From Brachyspira hampsonii (lineage in GTDB: Bacteria > Spirochaetota > Brachyspiria > Brachyspirales > Brachyspiraceae): a DNA stretch of 64,000 nt. The translations under genes were made by a program, and so were the position numbers. This document shows positions 1 through 8,287 of the stretch, piece after piece. The stretch covers positions 806,001-870,000 of the forward strand of contig NZ_CP019914.1 of NCBI RefSeq assembly GCF_002214805.1, given 5' to 3'. The notes beneath the pieces were generated by a model. It was not told the DNA's origin and made no database searches. It saw nothing but the letters and a program-made list of their open reading frames with translations. Positions within the stretch are counted from its first letter, which is position 1, and each line of letters starts with the position of its first letter.

Positions 1-1
1 T

Positions 2-919
2 ACTTTTTCAATGGCTGGTTTTTACGAGATTAAAGCTCCTAGCTTTTTACAGTCAGCAAAAACAAATGCATACAGCAAAAAAAATCAGTCATTATTTCAT
101 AAATATATAATGGGGCTTCTTGCTGGAATAGTTGCTACACCTTGTGCTGCTCCTATAATAGCTGTTATTTTAGAAATTGGTTTTCTTAATCCTGTATTTG
201 CTACTCTTTATATGGCAGTTTATGCTTTGGGTTTCGCTTCTGTATTATTTGTTCTTGGTACATTCGCTTCAATACTCACCAAAATGCCTAAAGCTGGAAC
301 TTGGATGGTATATGTAAAATATATTTTCACTTTCCTAATGATGATAATAAGTTTCTATTATGCTAATATACTTTTTGGTGTTTTGGGCTTTAATAAAATA
401 AGTTATATATTATCATCTGTTACAATATTAGTATTTGCAGTATTAGTTTATATAATAAAAAATAAATCTGCTATGTTAAGTGCTTTAGAATTAAAAATAT
501 TTTTTTCTGTAGTCATTATATCAATAGCATTAGGATGCACTTACGGATTTATAAAACAAAAAAGCGAAGTTTCAAATACTATATCATACAGTGAAGCATT
601 AGAGCTTTCAAAAAAAAATAACAAACCAATACTAATAGATTTCTCTGCTGTTTGGTGTGCTAATTGTTATGAGCTTAAAGAAAAAGTATTTGTTCATGAT
701 GAGCTTAAAAAGTTTATAGATGATAATTTGATTTTCACTGAAGTAGATGTGGATAAATACAAAAATATTTCTGATGAGTATAATGTTAAATGGCTTCCTT
801 GGATAATAGTTATTGACATCAACAAAAAAATATTATACACAAAGAATTCATTTTCAAGTTTTGATGATGAAATGGCTTTGAGTATAAAAGAAGATTTAGA
901 GAAAATAATTAATAAATAA
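2..919 (+). CDS. dsbD: DsbD-like thiol:disulfide interchange protein, 5' end cut by the window edge
   Basis: The frame is open from base 2, so the true start lies outside the window and only the C-terminal part is visible. It has several membrane segments in roughly the first 180 residues, including an ATPCAAP motif typical of the CcdA/DsbD transmembrane electron carrier. A periplasmic thioredoxin fold follows, with WCANC giving the redox cysteines about residues 216 and 219 (counting from the first ATG). DsbD-family proteins pass electrons from cytoplasmic thioredoxin across the inner membrane to periplasmic thiol partners. The call rests on this domain order. The N-terminal domain cannot be judged. 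No partner gene is visible upstream. Confidence 0.85.
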   Translation, partial: TFSMAGFYEIKAPSFLQSAKTNAYSKKNQSLFHKYIMGLLAGIVATPCAAPIIAVILEIGFLNPVFATLYMAVYALGFASVLFVLGTFASILTKMPKAGTWMVYVKYIFTFLMMIISFYYANILFGVLGFNKISYILSSVTILVFAVLVYIIKNKSAMLSALELKIFFSVVIISIALGCTYGFIKQKSEVSNTISYSEALELSKKNNKPILIDFSAVWCANCYELKEKVFVHDELKKFIDDNLIFTEVDVDKYKNISDEYNVKWLPWIIVIDINKKILYTKNSFSSFDDEMALSIKEDLEKIINK

Positions 920-966
920 ATTTTGTAAATATTTTTATCATAGTTTTATAATCTGATTTATAAAAA

Positions 967-994
967 TTGACAATTAAAAAAATATTAGTATAAT
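967..994 (+). promoter_or_regulatory. Sigma-70-type promoter
   Basis: TTGACA at 967-972 and TATAAT at 989-994 are separated by 16 bases, about 45 bases before the start codon at 1038. Both hexamers match the consensus exactly. Confidence 0.7.
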
Positions 995-1037
995 ACCTAA
1001 AATACTTTTAATATAAAAAATAAATTAAGGAATTTTT

Positions 1038-2627
1038 ATGAAAAAAATTATTTTAATGACAGCTTTAAGCATTTTAATAAGCTGTAGTAACAAATCTAAT
1101 AACACACAAACAAATACAACAGTTAATAACAATACAAACATAACAATAAATAATAATACTAATCAAAATACAAATCAAATTATAAATCAGCAAACAACTG
1201 AAACAAGAAAGAAAAAAATAGAATTTAAAAATATATATCCTATTAAACCATATACAGAAGAAGAAATTGATGAGATATTATACAAAACCATTGACACAGA
1301 ATTGGCAAATTATGGAATATCTGATAATTCCAAAAAAGAAAGAAGAGAAGAAGAAAAACAAAGAATGCAGAATATTAAAGATTTACTTTTGGAAGGGATA
1401 AATAGCGAAGATGAAGATGGAAACAGTATATTAATGCTAATGCAGAAACTTGACTATAAAAATTATGCTTATAATGATTTAGTGAAATGGCTTGTTGAAC
1501 ATGGCATTAGTTTAGATGATACTAGAATATTAGATTATAATTATACTGATGAGGTAATAGATTATTTATTAGAATCAGGAGTTAATTTTGATTATAAAAC
1601 AGTATATAATAAAATTGACTTAAAAAATAATAATTATAATTTAATATCAAAATTGATTAAAAAGTTAGAATCTTCAGGTTATTATTTTTCTGATATAGAT
1701 TATCAATTACAAAGCGATTTATTATTTCAGTCCATTTTAGCTGATAATTTGGATTTAGTAATATTATTTTTAAAACTTGGTTCTGATATTAACTCAATAA
1801 ACAGAATGCGCGATGGTTATGTGGGAACTCCTTTAATGTATAGTGCCTATTATGAAAAGTATGATATTATGGATTATTTAAAAGAGAAAAATGCGGATAT
1901 TACTATTCACTGCTTTCAAGATACAGAAGAATTAGAAAGTATTCATACTGATGGTCCTCATATATCTTTTGTATTGATGGAAAATTTTCCTGTTTTAAAT
2001 CCTACAAATTTAATTAATACTGTTATCACTGGAAATAATAATGAAGATTTAATGATAAGAATATTAAATAAAATATCTCAAACTTTTAAATTTGCAGATA
2101 CTAGCTATATTTATTCTCCTGCCTCACAAACTGAATTTACAAACAATAATGAAAAATATATTTTAATACAAAGCCATATATTAAATGAAGAATATGTAGA
2201 AAATCTTATATTAATGGAAAAATATGTATATGATTTTGAAGTAAACGATAAATATTTTAATTATGTAACTATATGGAAAAGAGATAAAAACGATGAAAAT
2301 AAAGCAGAGTTTGTAACAGGCTTTTATCCAATACAAAATGATGACTACTCACAAATTTATGATATTGCCTCATCAGGAAATTATATTACAATAGAATCAA
2401 TAGATGATGGAGTATATTATTATACATTTATAATAGAAAATAATGATTTTTATTTAGATAAATTTTCTATGGAAAAGTATAATAGATCAGACAATAACAA
2501 AAAAGAAGAAGAGCATTATTATAATTATAAGAGAGATGCTAGTAAATTTAATCATACTAGCAGAATAAAAGCTATTGATTTAGAAAGAGGTTTCTTTAAT
2601 AATTTAATAGAAGAATATAATAAATAA
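1038..2627 (+). CDS. Ankyrin-like repeat lipoprotein
   Basis: A 529-residue protein starting with a lipoprotein signal peptide ending in ILISC, so Cys16 is the likely lipidated residue. An Asn/Thr-rich linker follows (about residues 17-55), which would act as a surface or periplasmic tether. The middle holds degenerate ankyrin-like segments, with phrases such as VKWLVEHGISLDD and LVILFLKLGSDIN. The C-terminal half (about 320-529) resembles nothing I recognise and is rich in Tyr and Asn. A strong ribosome site (TTAAGGA) precedes the ATG and a consensus promoter lies just upstream, so it is probably monocistronic. A hairpin terminator follows. Function unknown; ankyrin repeats usually mediate protein binding. 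Confidence 0.75.
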   Translation: MKKIILMTALSILISCSNKSNNTQTNTTVNNNTNITINNNTNQNTNQIINQQTTETRKKKIEFKNIYPIKPYTEEEIDEILYKTIDTELANYGISDNSKKERREEEKQRMQNIKDLLLEGINSEDEDGNSILMLMQKLDYKNYAYNDLVKWLVEHGISLDDTRILDYNYTDEVIDYLLESGVNFDYKTVYNKIDLKNNNYNLISKLIKKLESSGYYFSDIDYQLQSDLLFQSILADNLDLVILFLKLGSDINSINRMRDGYVGTPLMYSAYYEKYDIMDYLKEKNADITIHCFQDTEELESIHTDGPHISFVLMENFPVLNPTNLINTVITGNNNEDLMIRILNKISQTFKFADTSYIYSPASQTEFTNNNEKYILIQSHILNEEYVENLILMEKYVYDFEVNDKYFNYVTIWKRDKNDENKAEFVTGFYPIQNDDYSQIYDIASSGNYITIESIDDGVYYYTFIIENNDFYLDKFSMEKYNRSDNNKKEEEHYYNYKRDASKFNHTSRIKAIDLERGFFNNLIEEYNK

Positions 2628-2635
2628 AAATAATA

Positions 2636-2670
2636 AAGGGCTTTAGTTTTTTAGTTAACTTAAAGCCCTT
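2636..2670. terminator. Bidirectional hairpin terminator
   Basis: Ten-base perfect arms AAGGGCTTTA (2636-2645) and TAAAGCCCTT (2661-2670) sit between two convergent genes. A- and T-rich flanks would let it serve both strands. Confidence 0.8.
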
Positions 2671-2694
2671 AATATTATGTTACTTAATAAAAAA

Positions 2695-3144
2695 TTAAAT
2701 TTCCTCTCCGTTCTCTATTTTTGTAAGTAACTCAACTCTCCTAGCATGTCTTCCTCCCTCAAACTCAGCATCAAGCCATTCTTTAACTATCATCTTAGCT
2801 AAATCAACTCCTACAACTCTAGCACCAAATGCTATTATATTAGAATTGTTATGCTGTTTAGATAATTTTGCAGAATAAGGTTCACTGCAAACAGCTGCCC
2901 TTATACCTTTAACTTTATTTGCTGCTAATGATATACCTATACCTGTGCCACATATCAAAACTCCTCCCTCATATCTTCCACTTGCAACTTCTTCAGCAAC
3001 TTTTTTTCCATATATAGGATAATCTACACTTTCCGAAGTATAAGTTCCGAAGTCCTTTACATCATGTCCTAATTCCTCTAAATATTTAATAATCTCTTTT
3101 TTAAGTTCAATAGCTGAATGATCACATCCTATAGCAATTTTCAT
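2695..3144 (-). CDS. rpiB: Ribose 5-phosphate isomerase B
   Basis: This enzyme interconverts ribose 5-phosphate and ribulose 5-phosphate in the non-oxidative pentose phosphate pathway. The 149-residue length matches the RpiB/LacAB family. The start MKIAIGCDHSA carries the substrate-site Asp-His. LICGTGIGISLAANK around residues 63-77 carries the catalytic Cys and the anion-binding Gly-rich loop, and HNNSNIIAFGARVVG is the conserved C-terminal phosphate-site segment. An AAGGA ribosome site precedes the ATG. It lies 56 bases downstream of the thioesterase gene on the same strand and may be co-transcribed with it. The LacA/LacB alternative is less likely because no lactose or galactose genes are nearby. 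Confidence 0.95.
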   Translation of the reverse strand: MKIAIGCDHSAIELKKEIIKYLEELGHDVKDFGTYTSESVDYPIYGKKVAEEVASGRYEGGVLICGTGIGISLAANKVKGIRAAVCSEPYSAKLSKQHNNSNIIAFGARVVGVDLAKMIVKEWLDAEFEGGRHARRVELLTKIENGEEI

Positions 3145-3200
3145 AGTTTTTATTTCCTTTTTATATGTTTTTTCTTTATTAAAATATATATAAGCATTAA

Positions 3201-3908
3201 TTACAAGCTATAAGAAAACTCTAATATAGCATAAGTTTTATTATCTTCACTATCAAACTTTAATAAAACTTTATCATCAATTACAGCTTTCTTTACAACT
3301 ATAATATGCCCCAATGCAGCCGGTACTCTGTATTCTATTCTTATTCTTTTATAATAATCATCAACATAATCTATTGCCATATCTATATATCTTGCATTAT
3401 TGACATGATTATTATCATCTATACAATATTTTTTAACTTTAAATCTGTCAATTTCTTTTAATAAAGAATTATCAACTTTTATCTTTCTAGGAAGATAATT
3501 CATTTCTTGTTTTTTATCAAATTTATAATTTTCTATAAATGATGAAGGTACTCTAATTAAAGCCCCGCTTGATAAATCTACAAATCCTCCAATAGCATAG
3601 CAAACAGCAAGTTCATTATCATTCTCATCATATATAAAAGTGTTCCTATACCCATAAGCCTCATTACATTCATATACATAAGTTCGTACAGTTACTTTAT
3701 CGCTGTATTTAGGAAGTTTATATATATCAACTTGCCTTGAAACCAAAAACATACTTATATTATTTTCATTGAAATATTTAGTAAGTTCTATATCAGAATC
3801 TAATTGAAAAAAAGAACAATCCTGCATCATATCAAATATAGATGAAGCTTTGAGAAGTCCGTCTTTATCAATTTGACTTGTACCTACAACAGTTTTCATT
3901 TCATACAT
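3201..3908 (-). CDS. Acyl-ACP thioesterase (FatA/FatB-like)
   Basis: Hydrolyses acyl-ACP to release free fatty acid, by family knowledge. The protein has two hot-dog halves. The first (about residues 5-130) begins with a DGLLKASSIFDMMQD helix. The second (about 150-235) carries DDNNHVNNARYIDMA, the Asn/His motif of this family. Length, about 235 residues, fits bacterial members. I place the start at the ATG at 3908, because the upstream in-frame TTG at 3914 is only three bases from the AGG of the ribosome site. A TTGACA/TATAAT promoter lies upstream. Possible operon with rpiB. Confidence 0.88.
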   Translation of the reverse strand: MYEMKTVVGTSQIDKDGLLKASSIFDMMQDCSFFQLDSDIELTKYFNENNISMFLVSRQVDIYKLPKYSDKVTVRTYVYECNEAYGYRNTFIYDENDNELAVCYAIGGFVDLSSGALIRVPSSFIENYKFDKKQEMNYLPRKIKVDNSLLKEIDRFKVKKYCIDDNNHVNNARYIDMAIDYVDDYYKRIRIEYRVPAALGHIIVVKKAVIDDKVLLKFDSEDNKTYAILEFSYSL

Positions 3909-3941
3909 ATACAATAACCTTTTATTATAATTTTTTGAATT

Positions 3942-3969
3942 ATTATAATACTAAAAATATAATTGTCAA
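3942..3969 (-). promoter_or_regulatory. Sigma-70-type promoter for the thioesterase gene
   Basis: On the minus strand TTGACA (3964-3969) and TATAAT (3942-3947) are spaced by 16 bases. The start codon lies about 35 bases further downstream. Confidence 0.65.
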
Positions 3970-4264
3970 AGTAATTACTTTACATAACAATTACATGATT
4001 ATTTATAAAGTATTAAATATTAAAAATGCAGCGTAAAGATAAATTTTAAACCAATTTACATACCCCGCCCATTAGATTTATAATTTTATTCTATATTTTA
4101 TAATTATATTTATCTTTATTAGTTTAAAAAGAAAAAGCACTCCCACCCAAGTTTTTATTATATTAAATGATAAACTTACCGCACGATTAATATTATCATA
4201 AATAATAGAATTCAAAGAAAAATAGTTTTTATTTTTTTGTTAAATTGTTTAACCGTGCGTAATG
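3970..4264. other. Structured intergenic region with two long-range inverted repeats
   Basis: No credible ORF. Two inverted repeats are visible. TAAAGATAAAT (4034-4044) pairs perfectly with ATTTATCTTTA (4108-4118) and encloses a GC-rich CCCCGCCC patch. CGCACGATTAA (4180-4190) pairs with TTAACCGTGCG (4249-4259), 11 bases with one G-U, around a 58-base loop. The second lies directly after the stop of the minus-strand PgeF-like gene and could be its 3' structure. CCCGCCC and TCCCACCC stand out in such AT-rich DNA. It may be an intergenic repeat family or an RNA. Confidence 0.4.
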
Positions 4265-4981
4265 TCAAAGTATAACACCAAGAGTAAGCATTCTTCCAAT
4301 CTGAACACCATCCCTTCTATATGAGTAAAATCCTTTATCATAAGTATTAAGTGAAGAAATTTCTATATTATCTTTTAAAACACCTAAATTAATCATCTGC
4401 TCCCTTATCTCAAGTCCATTATCAAAATGCCATCTATTATTAATTATAGTCTTATTTTTAAAAAGAACCGCAACTTCTTCTCCGACTTCATAATTCTTTA
4501 AAGCTATATAAGGAGCAATATAAACATACATTTTTGAGGGTTCGGCATTATACTCTTTTATCATTAACTCAATTGTTTTAGGCACTATTTTATCTCTTGT
4601 TCCTTTCCAGCTGGAATGAATTGCCGCCATTGATTTGGTTGCATTACAATATATAATAACAGGAGCACAATCTGCAGTTTGTATAACTAGAGGGACATTT
4701 TTAAGATTTGTTATCAAAGCATCAGTATCTTCCACAACTTTTTCTCTTCCGCCATACATATTAATATTATTTTCATCTATTTTTACTATATTTACCTGAT
4801 GAATCTGATGCATGAAAATGGATTTATTTATATCAAGATTAAGATATTGAAAAAAGTCATCTTCTCTTTTTCTTCTATATTCGATAGTTACATCTTTAGC
4901 TTCAATATAGTCGCCTTTAGGAAGTACAGCTATATATATTTTATTATTATCATTTTGTTCAGGATAAATAACATTAAGCAT
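4265..4981 (-). CDS. pgeF: PgeF/YfiH-family (DUF152, laccase-domain) enzyme
   Basis: Members of this family are annotated as polyphenol oxidases or purine nucleoside enzymes. E. coli YfiH (PgeF) is linked to peptidoglycan editing. The conserved metal or active-site residues are visible: HQIHQVNIVKI around residues 58-68, VIQTADCAPVII around 98-109, and AAIHSSWKGTRDKIV around 118-132. The 238-residue length is typical. The start overlaps the end of the upstream coiled-coil gene by 8 bases, so the two are probably translated from one message. Which substrate this protein uses cannot be read from sequence. Confidence 0.88.
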   Translation of the reverse strand: MLNVIYPEQNDNNKIYIAVLPKGDYIEAKDVTIEYRRKREDDFFQYLNLDINKSIFMHQIHQVNIVKIDENNINMYGGREKVVEDTDALITNLKNVPLVIQTADCAPVIIYCNATKSMAAIHSSWKGTRDKIVPKTIELMIKEYNAEPSKMYVYIAPYIALKNYEVGEEVAVLFKNKTIINNRWHFDNGLEIREQMINLGVLKDNIEISSLNTYDKGFYSYRRDGVQIGRMLTLGVIL

Positions 4982-5210
4982 TTTTTAATCTTTTAATTTC
5001 AGCTTCTAATTCTTTTACTTTATTATTTAATTCTTTAGTTTCATTTCTGGACTGTTCCATTATATTTTCGTATAAAGTAAAAAATTTCTTTGCATACTCT
5101 AATTTCTGTTTCAATTCATTTATCTCTTCTTTGTAGATATCTATTTTAGAAGAAAGCAGTTTATTATCTTCCTGCAATTCCAAAATGATCTCTTTATCAT
5201 TATATTCCAC
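4974..5210 (-). CDS. Small coiled-coil protein
   Basis: A 78-residue protein that is almost entirely heptad-like coiled coil, rich in Glu, Lys and Leu (for example NNKVKELEAEIKRLKNA at the end). No signal peptide or membrane segment. It overlaps the start of the PgeF-like gene by 8 bases, which indicates translational coupling. Small coiled-coil proteins of this type resemble ZapA/ZapB-like or septum-associated proteins, but no specific family is recognised. Function unknown. Confidence 0.65.
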   Translation of the reverse strand: MEYNDKEIILELQEDNKLLSSKIDIYKEEINELKQKLEYAKKFFTLYENIMEQSRNETKELNNKVKELEAEIKRLKNA

Positions 5211-5306
5211 TTCTAAAAACCCTCTATTTATTTAATATATAATATCTATTATGTACATTATAAATGAATTGTCAAGTATAAATTGAACAATATTATGAAG
5301 TGATTA

Positions 5307-5331
5307 ACAAGAGGTATTTACCCCTTGTTAA
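5307..5331. terminator. Possible terminator hairpin after leuB
   Basis: AACAAGAGG and CCCCTTGTT form a nine-base stem with one mismatch, just beyond the leuB stop. The T-run on the minus strand is poor, so this is tentative. Confidence 0.35.
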
Positions 5332-5345
5332 TAACAATTACAAAA

Positions 5346-6434
5346 TTATATATTAGATACTATTATATCACCCATTTCAGAACATTTTACCTGTTTATAT
5401 AAATAAGTCATCATGTTATGTTTAGGCATTATATCTAATGTTCTATAACCATCATCTATAGCTCTGTAAACAGCCTTTTCTATATCTTCAGCTTCCTTTT
5501 CCATTTTAAAAGAATACTTAAACATCATAGCAAGAGAAAGTATAGTACCTATAGGATTAGCCAAATCCTTACCTGCAATATCAGGAGCAGAACCATGTAT
5601 AGGCTCATACATACCAATAGCTCCATCAGAAAGACTGGCAGAAGGTGCCATACCTATAGAACCGCTTATGACACTAGCCTCATCAGAAAGTATATCCCCA
5701 AACATATTTTCTGTAACTATAACGCCAAACTGAGAAGGATTAGCAGTTATCTGCATAGCCGCATTATCAACATACATATCATTATACGGAACATCACTGT
5801 ATTCTTTAGAGAGAGTATTCATAATTTCACGCCATAATTTGGAAGTATGAAGAACATTAGCTTTATCTACAGAAGTTAAAGGTTTTTTAAGATTTCTAGC
5901 CAAATCAAAAGCTACTTTTCCTATTCTTAATATCTCATCTTCCTTATAAACCATAAGATCAGTCGCCTGTCTTACACCATTAACTACTTCAAATTTATGC
6001 TCGCCAAAATACACACCTCCAGTAAGCTCTCTTACAATAACAAAATCAACCACATCTTTACATATACTTTCTTTAAGAGGAGAAGCATATTCTAAAGATT
6101 TTAATATTTTTATAGGTCTTATATTGGCATAAAGCTTCATTTCTTTACGTAGTTTTAATAAGCCTCTTTCTGGTCTGTTTTCCGGAGCTGCTTTATCCCA
6201 TTTAGGACCTCCTACAGAACCTAAAAGCACAGAATCAGACTTAATACATTTTTCCAAATTTTCATCAGTAAGAGGAACTCCGTATTTATCAATAGAACAG
6301 CCCCCCATATCAACATATTCTAAATTAAACTTATGAGAATATTTTTCAGCTATTTTATTTAATACATCAATAGCCTTGTCAACTATTTCAGGACCTACTC
6401 CGTCTCCTTTAATAACAACAATATTTTTTTCCAT
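5346..6434 (-). CDS. leuB: 3-isopropylmalate dehydrogenase
   Basis: Oxidatively decarboxylates 3-isopropylmalate to 2-oxoisocaproate with NAD, the third step of leucine synthesis in the cytosol. The 362-residue length is standard. KGDGVGPEIV near the N-terminus, the arginine-rich LRKEMKLYANIRP around 95-107, VDKANVLHTS around 190, and MFGDILSDEASVISGS around 244-259 are the family signature and metal/substrate ligands. It is the last gene of the operon and starts 6 bases after leuD. Tartrate dehydrogenase is a distant alternative that the operon context rules out. Confidence 0.97.
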   Translation of the reverse strand: MEKNIVVIKGDGVGPEIVDKAIDVLNKIAEKYSHKFNLEYVDMGGCSIDKYGVPLTDENLEKCIKSDSVLLGSVGGPKWDKAAPENRPERGLLKLRKEMKLYANIRPIKILKSLEYASPLKESICKDVVDFVIVRELTGGVYFGEHKFEVVNGVRQATDLMVYKEDEILRIGKVAFDLARNLKKPLTSVDKANVLHTSKLWREIMNTLSKEYSDVPYNDMYVDNAAMQITANPSQFGVIVTENMFGDILSDEASVISGSIGMAPSASLSDGAIGMYEPIHGSAPDIAGKDLANPIGTILSLAMMFKYSFKMEKEAEDIEKAVYRAIDDGYRTLDIMPKHNMMTYLYKQVKCSEMGDIIVSNI

Positions 6435-6440
6435 AAATAA

Positions 6441-6929
6441 TTACCCCTTATTCTTTATAGAGTTCAAAAGCCCATTAGAATTAATTATATTTTTAATAAA
6501 CTCTGGGAAAGGCTCTGCTTTATAGCTTTCATTTTTAGTAATATTTGTTATAACGCCGCTGTCAAAATCAACTTCAACTTCATCGCCATTGTCTATTTTT
6601 TTGCTTGCCTCTTCGCATTCAAGTATTGCAAGACCTATATTAATAGAGTTTCTGTAAAATATTCTGGCAAAAGAAGAAGCTATAACGCAGGATATACCAG
6701 ATTCTTTAATGGCAATAGGAGCATGCTCTCTTGAAGAACCGCATCCGAAATTCTCTCCTCCTACCATTATATCGCCTTTCTTTACCTTGCTTACAAAATC
6801 TTTATCAATATCTTCCATACAATGAGCTGCTAACTCTTTATGATTTGCAGTATTTAAATATCTTGCTGGAATAATAACATCAGTATCAACATTATTCCCA
6901 TATTTATGAACGAAACCTCTAGCTTTCAT
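6441..6929 (-). CDS. leuD: 3-isopropylmalate dehydratase small subunit
   Basis: The small, swivel-domain subunit of isopropylmalate isomerase, partner of LeuC. The 162-residue length fits the archaeal/clostridial-type LeuD rather than the roughly 200-residue enterobacterial form. [13 protein letters not shown] near the N-terminus and [18 protein letters not shown] around 58-75 are diagnostic. It lies 44 bases downstream of leuC and 6 bases upstream of leuB. Homoaconitase small subunits look similar, but the leu gene order decides. Confidence 0.95.
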   Translation of the reverse strand: MKARGFVHKYGNNVDTDVIIPARYLNTANHKELAAHCMEDIDKDFVSKVKKGDIMVGGENFGCGSSREHAPIAIKESGISCVIASSFARIFYRNSINIGLAILECEEASKKIDNGDEVEVDFDSGVITNITKNESYKAEPFPEFIKNIINSNGLLNSIKNKG

Positions 6930-6973
6930 TTATTTAATCTCTCCTATTTTATTATAATCATTTGTTATAATCA

Positions 6974-8221
6974 TTATTTAGGCTCTGTTATATATCCAGT
7001 CAAAGCACTGTATGCAGCAGTGGCAGGACTAGCTAAATATACTTTAGAAGTTTTATCTCCCATTCTTCCTACAAAGTTTCTATTAGTTGTAGTAACAGCA
7101 ACCTCATCATGGGCAAGTATTCCCATATATCCTCCCAAACAAGGTCCGCATGTAGGAGTAGATACCGCACAGCCCGCATCAATAAATATATCCATATAGC
7201 CTAATTTGATGCATTCTTTATAAACTTTCTGAGTAGCTGGTATAATTATGCATCTAACATTTTTAGCTATTTTCTTTCCTTTTAAAATGTTGGCAGCAGT
7301 TGCCATATCAGATAATCTTCCATTAGTACAAGAACCAATAACTACTTGATCAACTTTTATATCTTTTAATTCTTTAGCATCTTTTGTATTTTCTGGTAAA
7401 TGAGGACATGCTACTGTAGGCTCTATTGAAGATAAATCAATATCATATTCTTTTTCATATACCGCATCATCATCAGCTTTGAAAATAGTATAATCTCTTT
7501 TTACTATATCTTTTAAATATTCTATAGTTTGATTATCTACTTCAAATATTCCGTTTTTAGCACCTGCCTCAATAGCCATATTAGCAATACAAGCCCTGTC
7601 GTCCATAGTAAGAGAAGAAACACCCTCACATCTAAACTCCATAGATTTATATAAAGCCCCATCAACACCTATCATACCTATAATATGAAGTATAACATCT
7701 TTACCAGATACATTCGGCTTTAATTTACCTTTAAGATTAAATTTAATAGCAGAAGGCACCTTAAACCAAACCTGACCTGTAGCCATAGCAGCAGCCATAT
7801 CAGTGCTTCCAACACCTGTAGAAAAAGCCCCAAAAGCTCCATAAGTACAAGTATGAGAATCAGCACCTATTATAACTTCACCGGGAGCAACTAATCCTTT
7901 TTCCGGCAAAAGTGCATGCTCAACTCCCATATCGCCTACATCATAATAGTTTGAAATATCGTATTTATTAGCAAAATCTCTGCATTGTTTGCATTGCTCT
8001 GCAGCTTTAATATCTTTGTTCGGAGCAAAGTGATCCATAACCAAAGCGATCTTTTCTTTATCAAAAACCTTATCAAAACCGTATTTTTCAAATTCATTTA
8101 TAGCAACAGGGCTTGTTATATCATTACCTAAAACCAAATCAGTTTTAACCATAATAAGCTCGCCTGCCTCAACTTTATCAACACCGGCATGTGCAGCTAA
8201 AATTTTCTGAGTAATAGTCAT
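6974..8221 (-). CDS. leuC: 3-isopropylmalate dehydratase large subunit
   Basis: Aconitase-family subunit carrying a [4Fe-4S] cluster. With LeuD it isomerises 2- to 3-isopropylmalate. The cluster cysteines are visible in SCTNGR (around residue 298) and TCGPCLGG (around 357-360). [19 protein letters not shown] around 123-141 is another family motif. The 415-residue length is that of the archaeal/clostridial class. A terminator-like hairpin lies between it and the upstream leuA, which might reduce leuCDB expression relative to leuA. Confidence 0.96.
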   Translation of the reverse strand: MTITQKILAAHAGVDKVEAGELIMVKTDLVLGNDITSPVAINEFEKYGFDKVFDKEKIALVMDHFAPNKDIKAAEQCKQCRDFANKYDISNYYDVGDMGVEHALLPEKGLVAPGEVIIGADSHTCTYGAFGAFSTGVGSTDMAAAMATGQVWFKVPSAIKFNLKGKLKPNVSGKDVILHIIGMIGVDGALYKSMEFRCEGVSSLTMDDRACIANMAIEAGAKNGIFEVDNQTIEYLKDIVKRDYTIFKADDDAVYEKEYDIDLSSIEPTVACPHLPENTKDAKELKDIKVDQVVIGSCTNGRLSDMATAANILKGKKIAKNVRCIIIPATQKVYKECIKLGYMDIFIDAGCAVSTPTCGPCLGGYMGILAHDEVAVTTTNRNFVGRMGDKTSKVYLASPATAAYSALTGYITEPK

Positions 8222-8243
8222 ATTCGTATCCTTAAATTAAAAA

Positions 8244-8277
8244 AGGGCTTTTACAATTTCTTAATCGTATAAGCCCT
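8244..8277 (-). terminator. Intra-operon terminator-like hairpin between leuA and leuC
   Basis: On the minus strand the arms (8267-8277 and 8244-8254) form an 11-base stem with one mismatch and a 12-base loop, followed by TTTTTT. This is a good intrinsic terminator placed inside an otherwise continuous operon, 10 bases after the leuA stop. Confidence 0.7.
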
Positions 8278-8287
8278 ATAAAAATTA

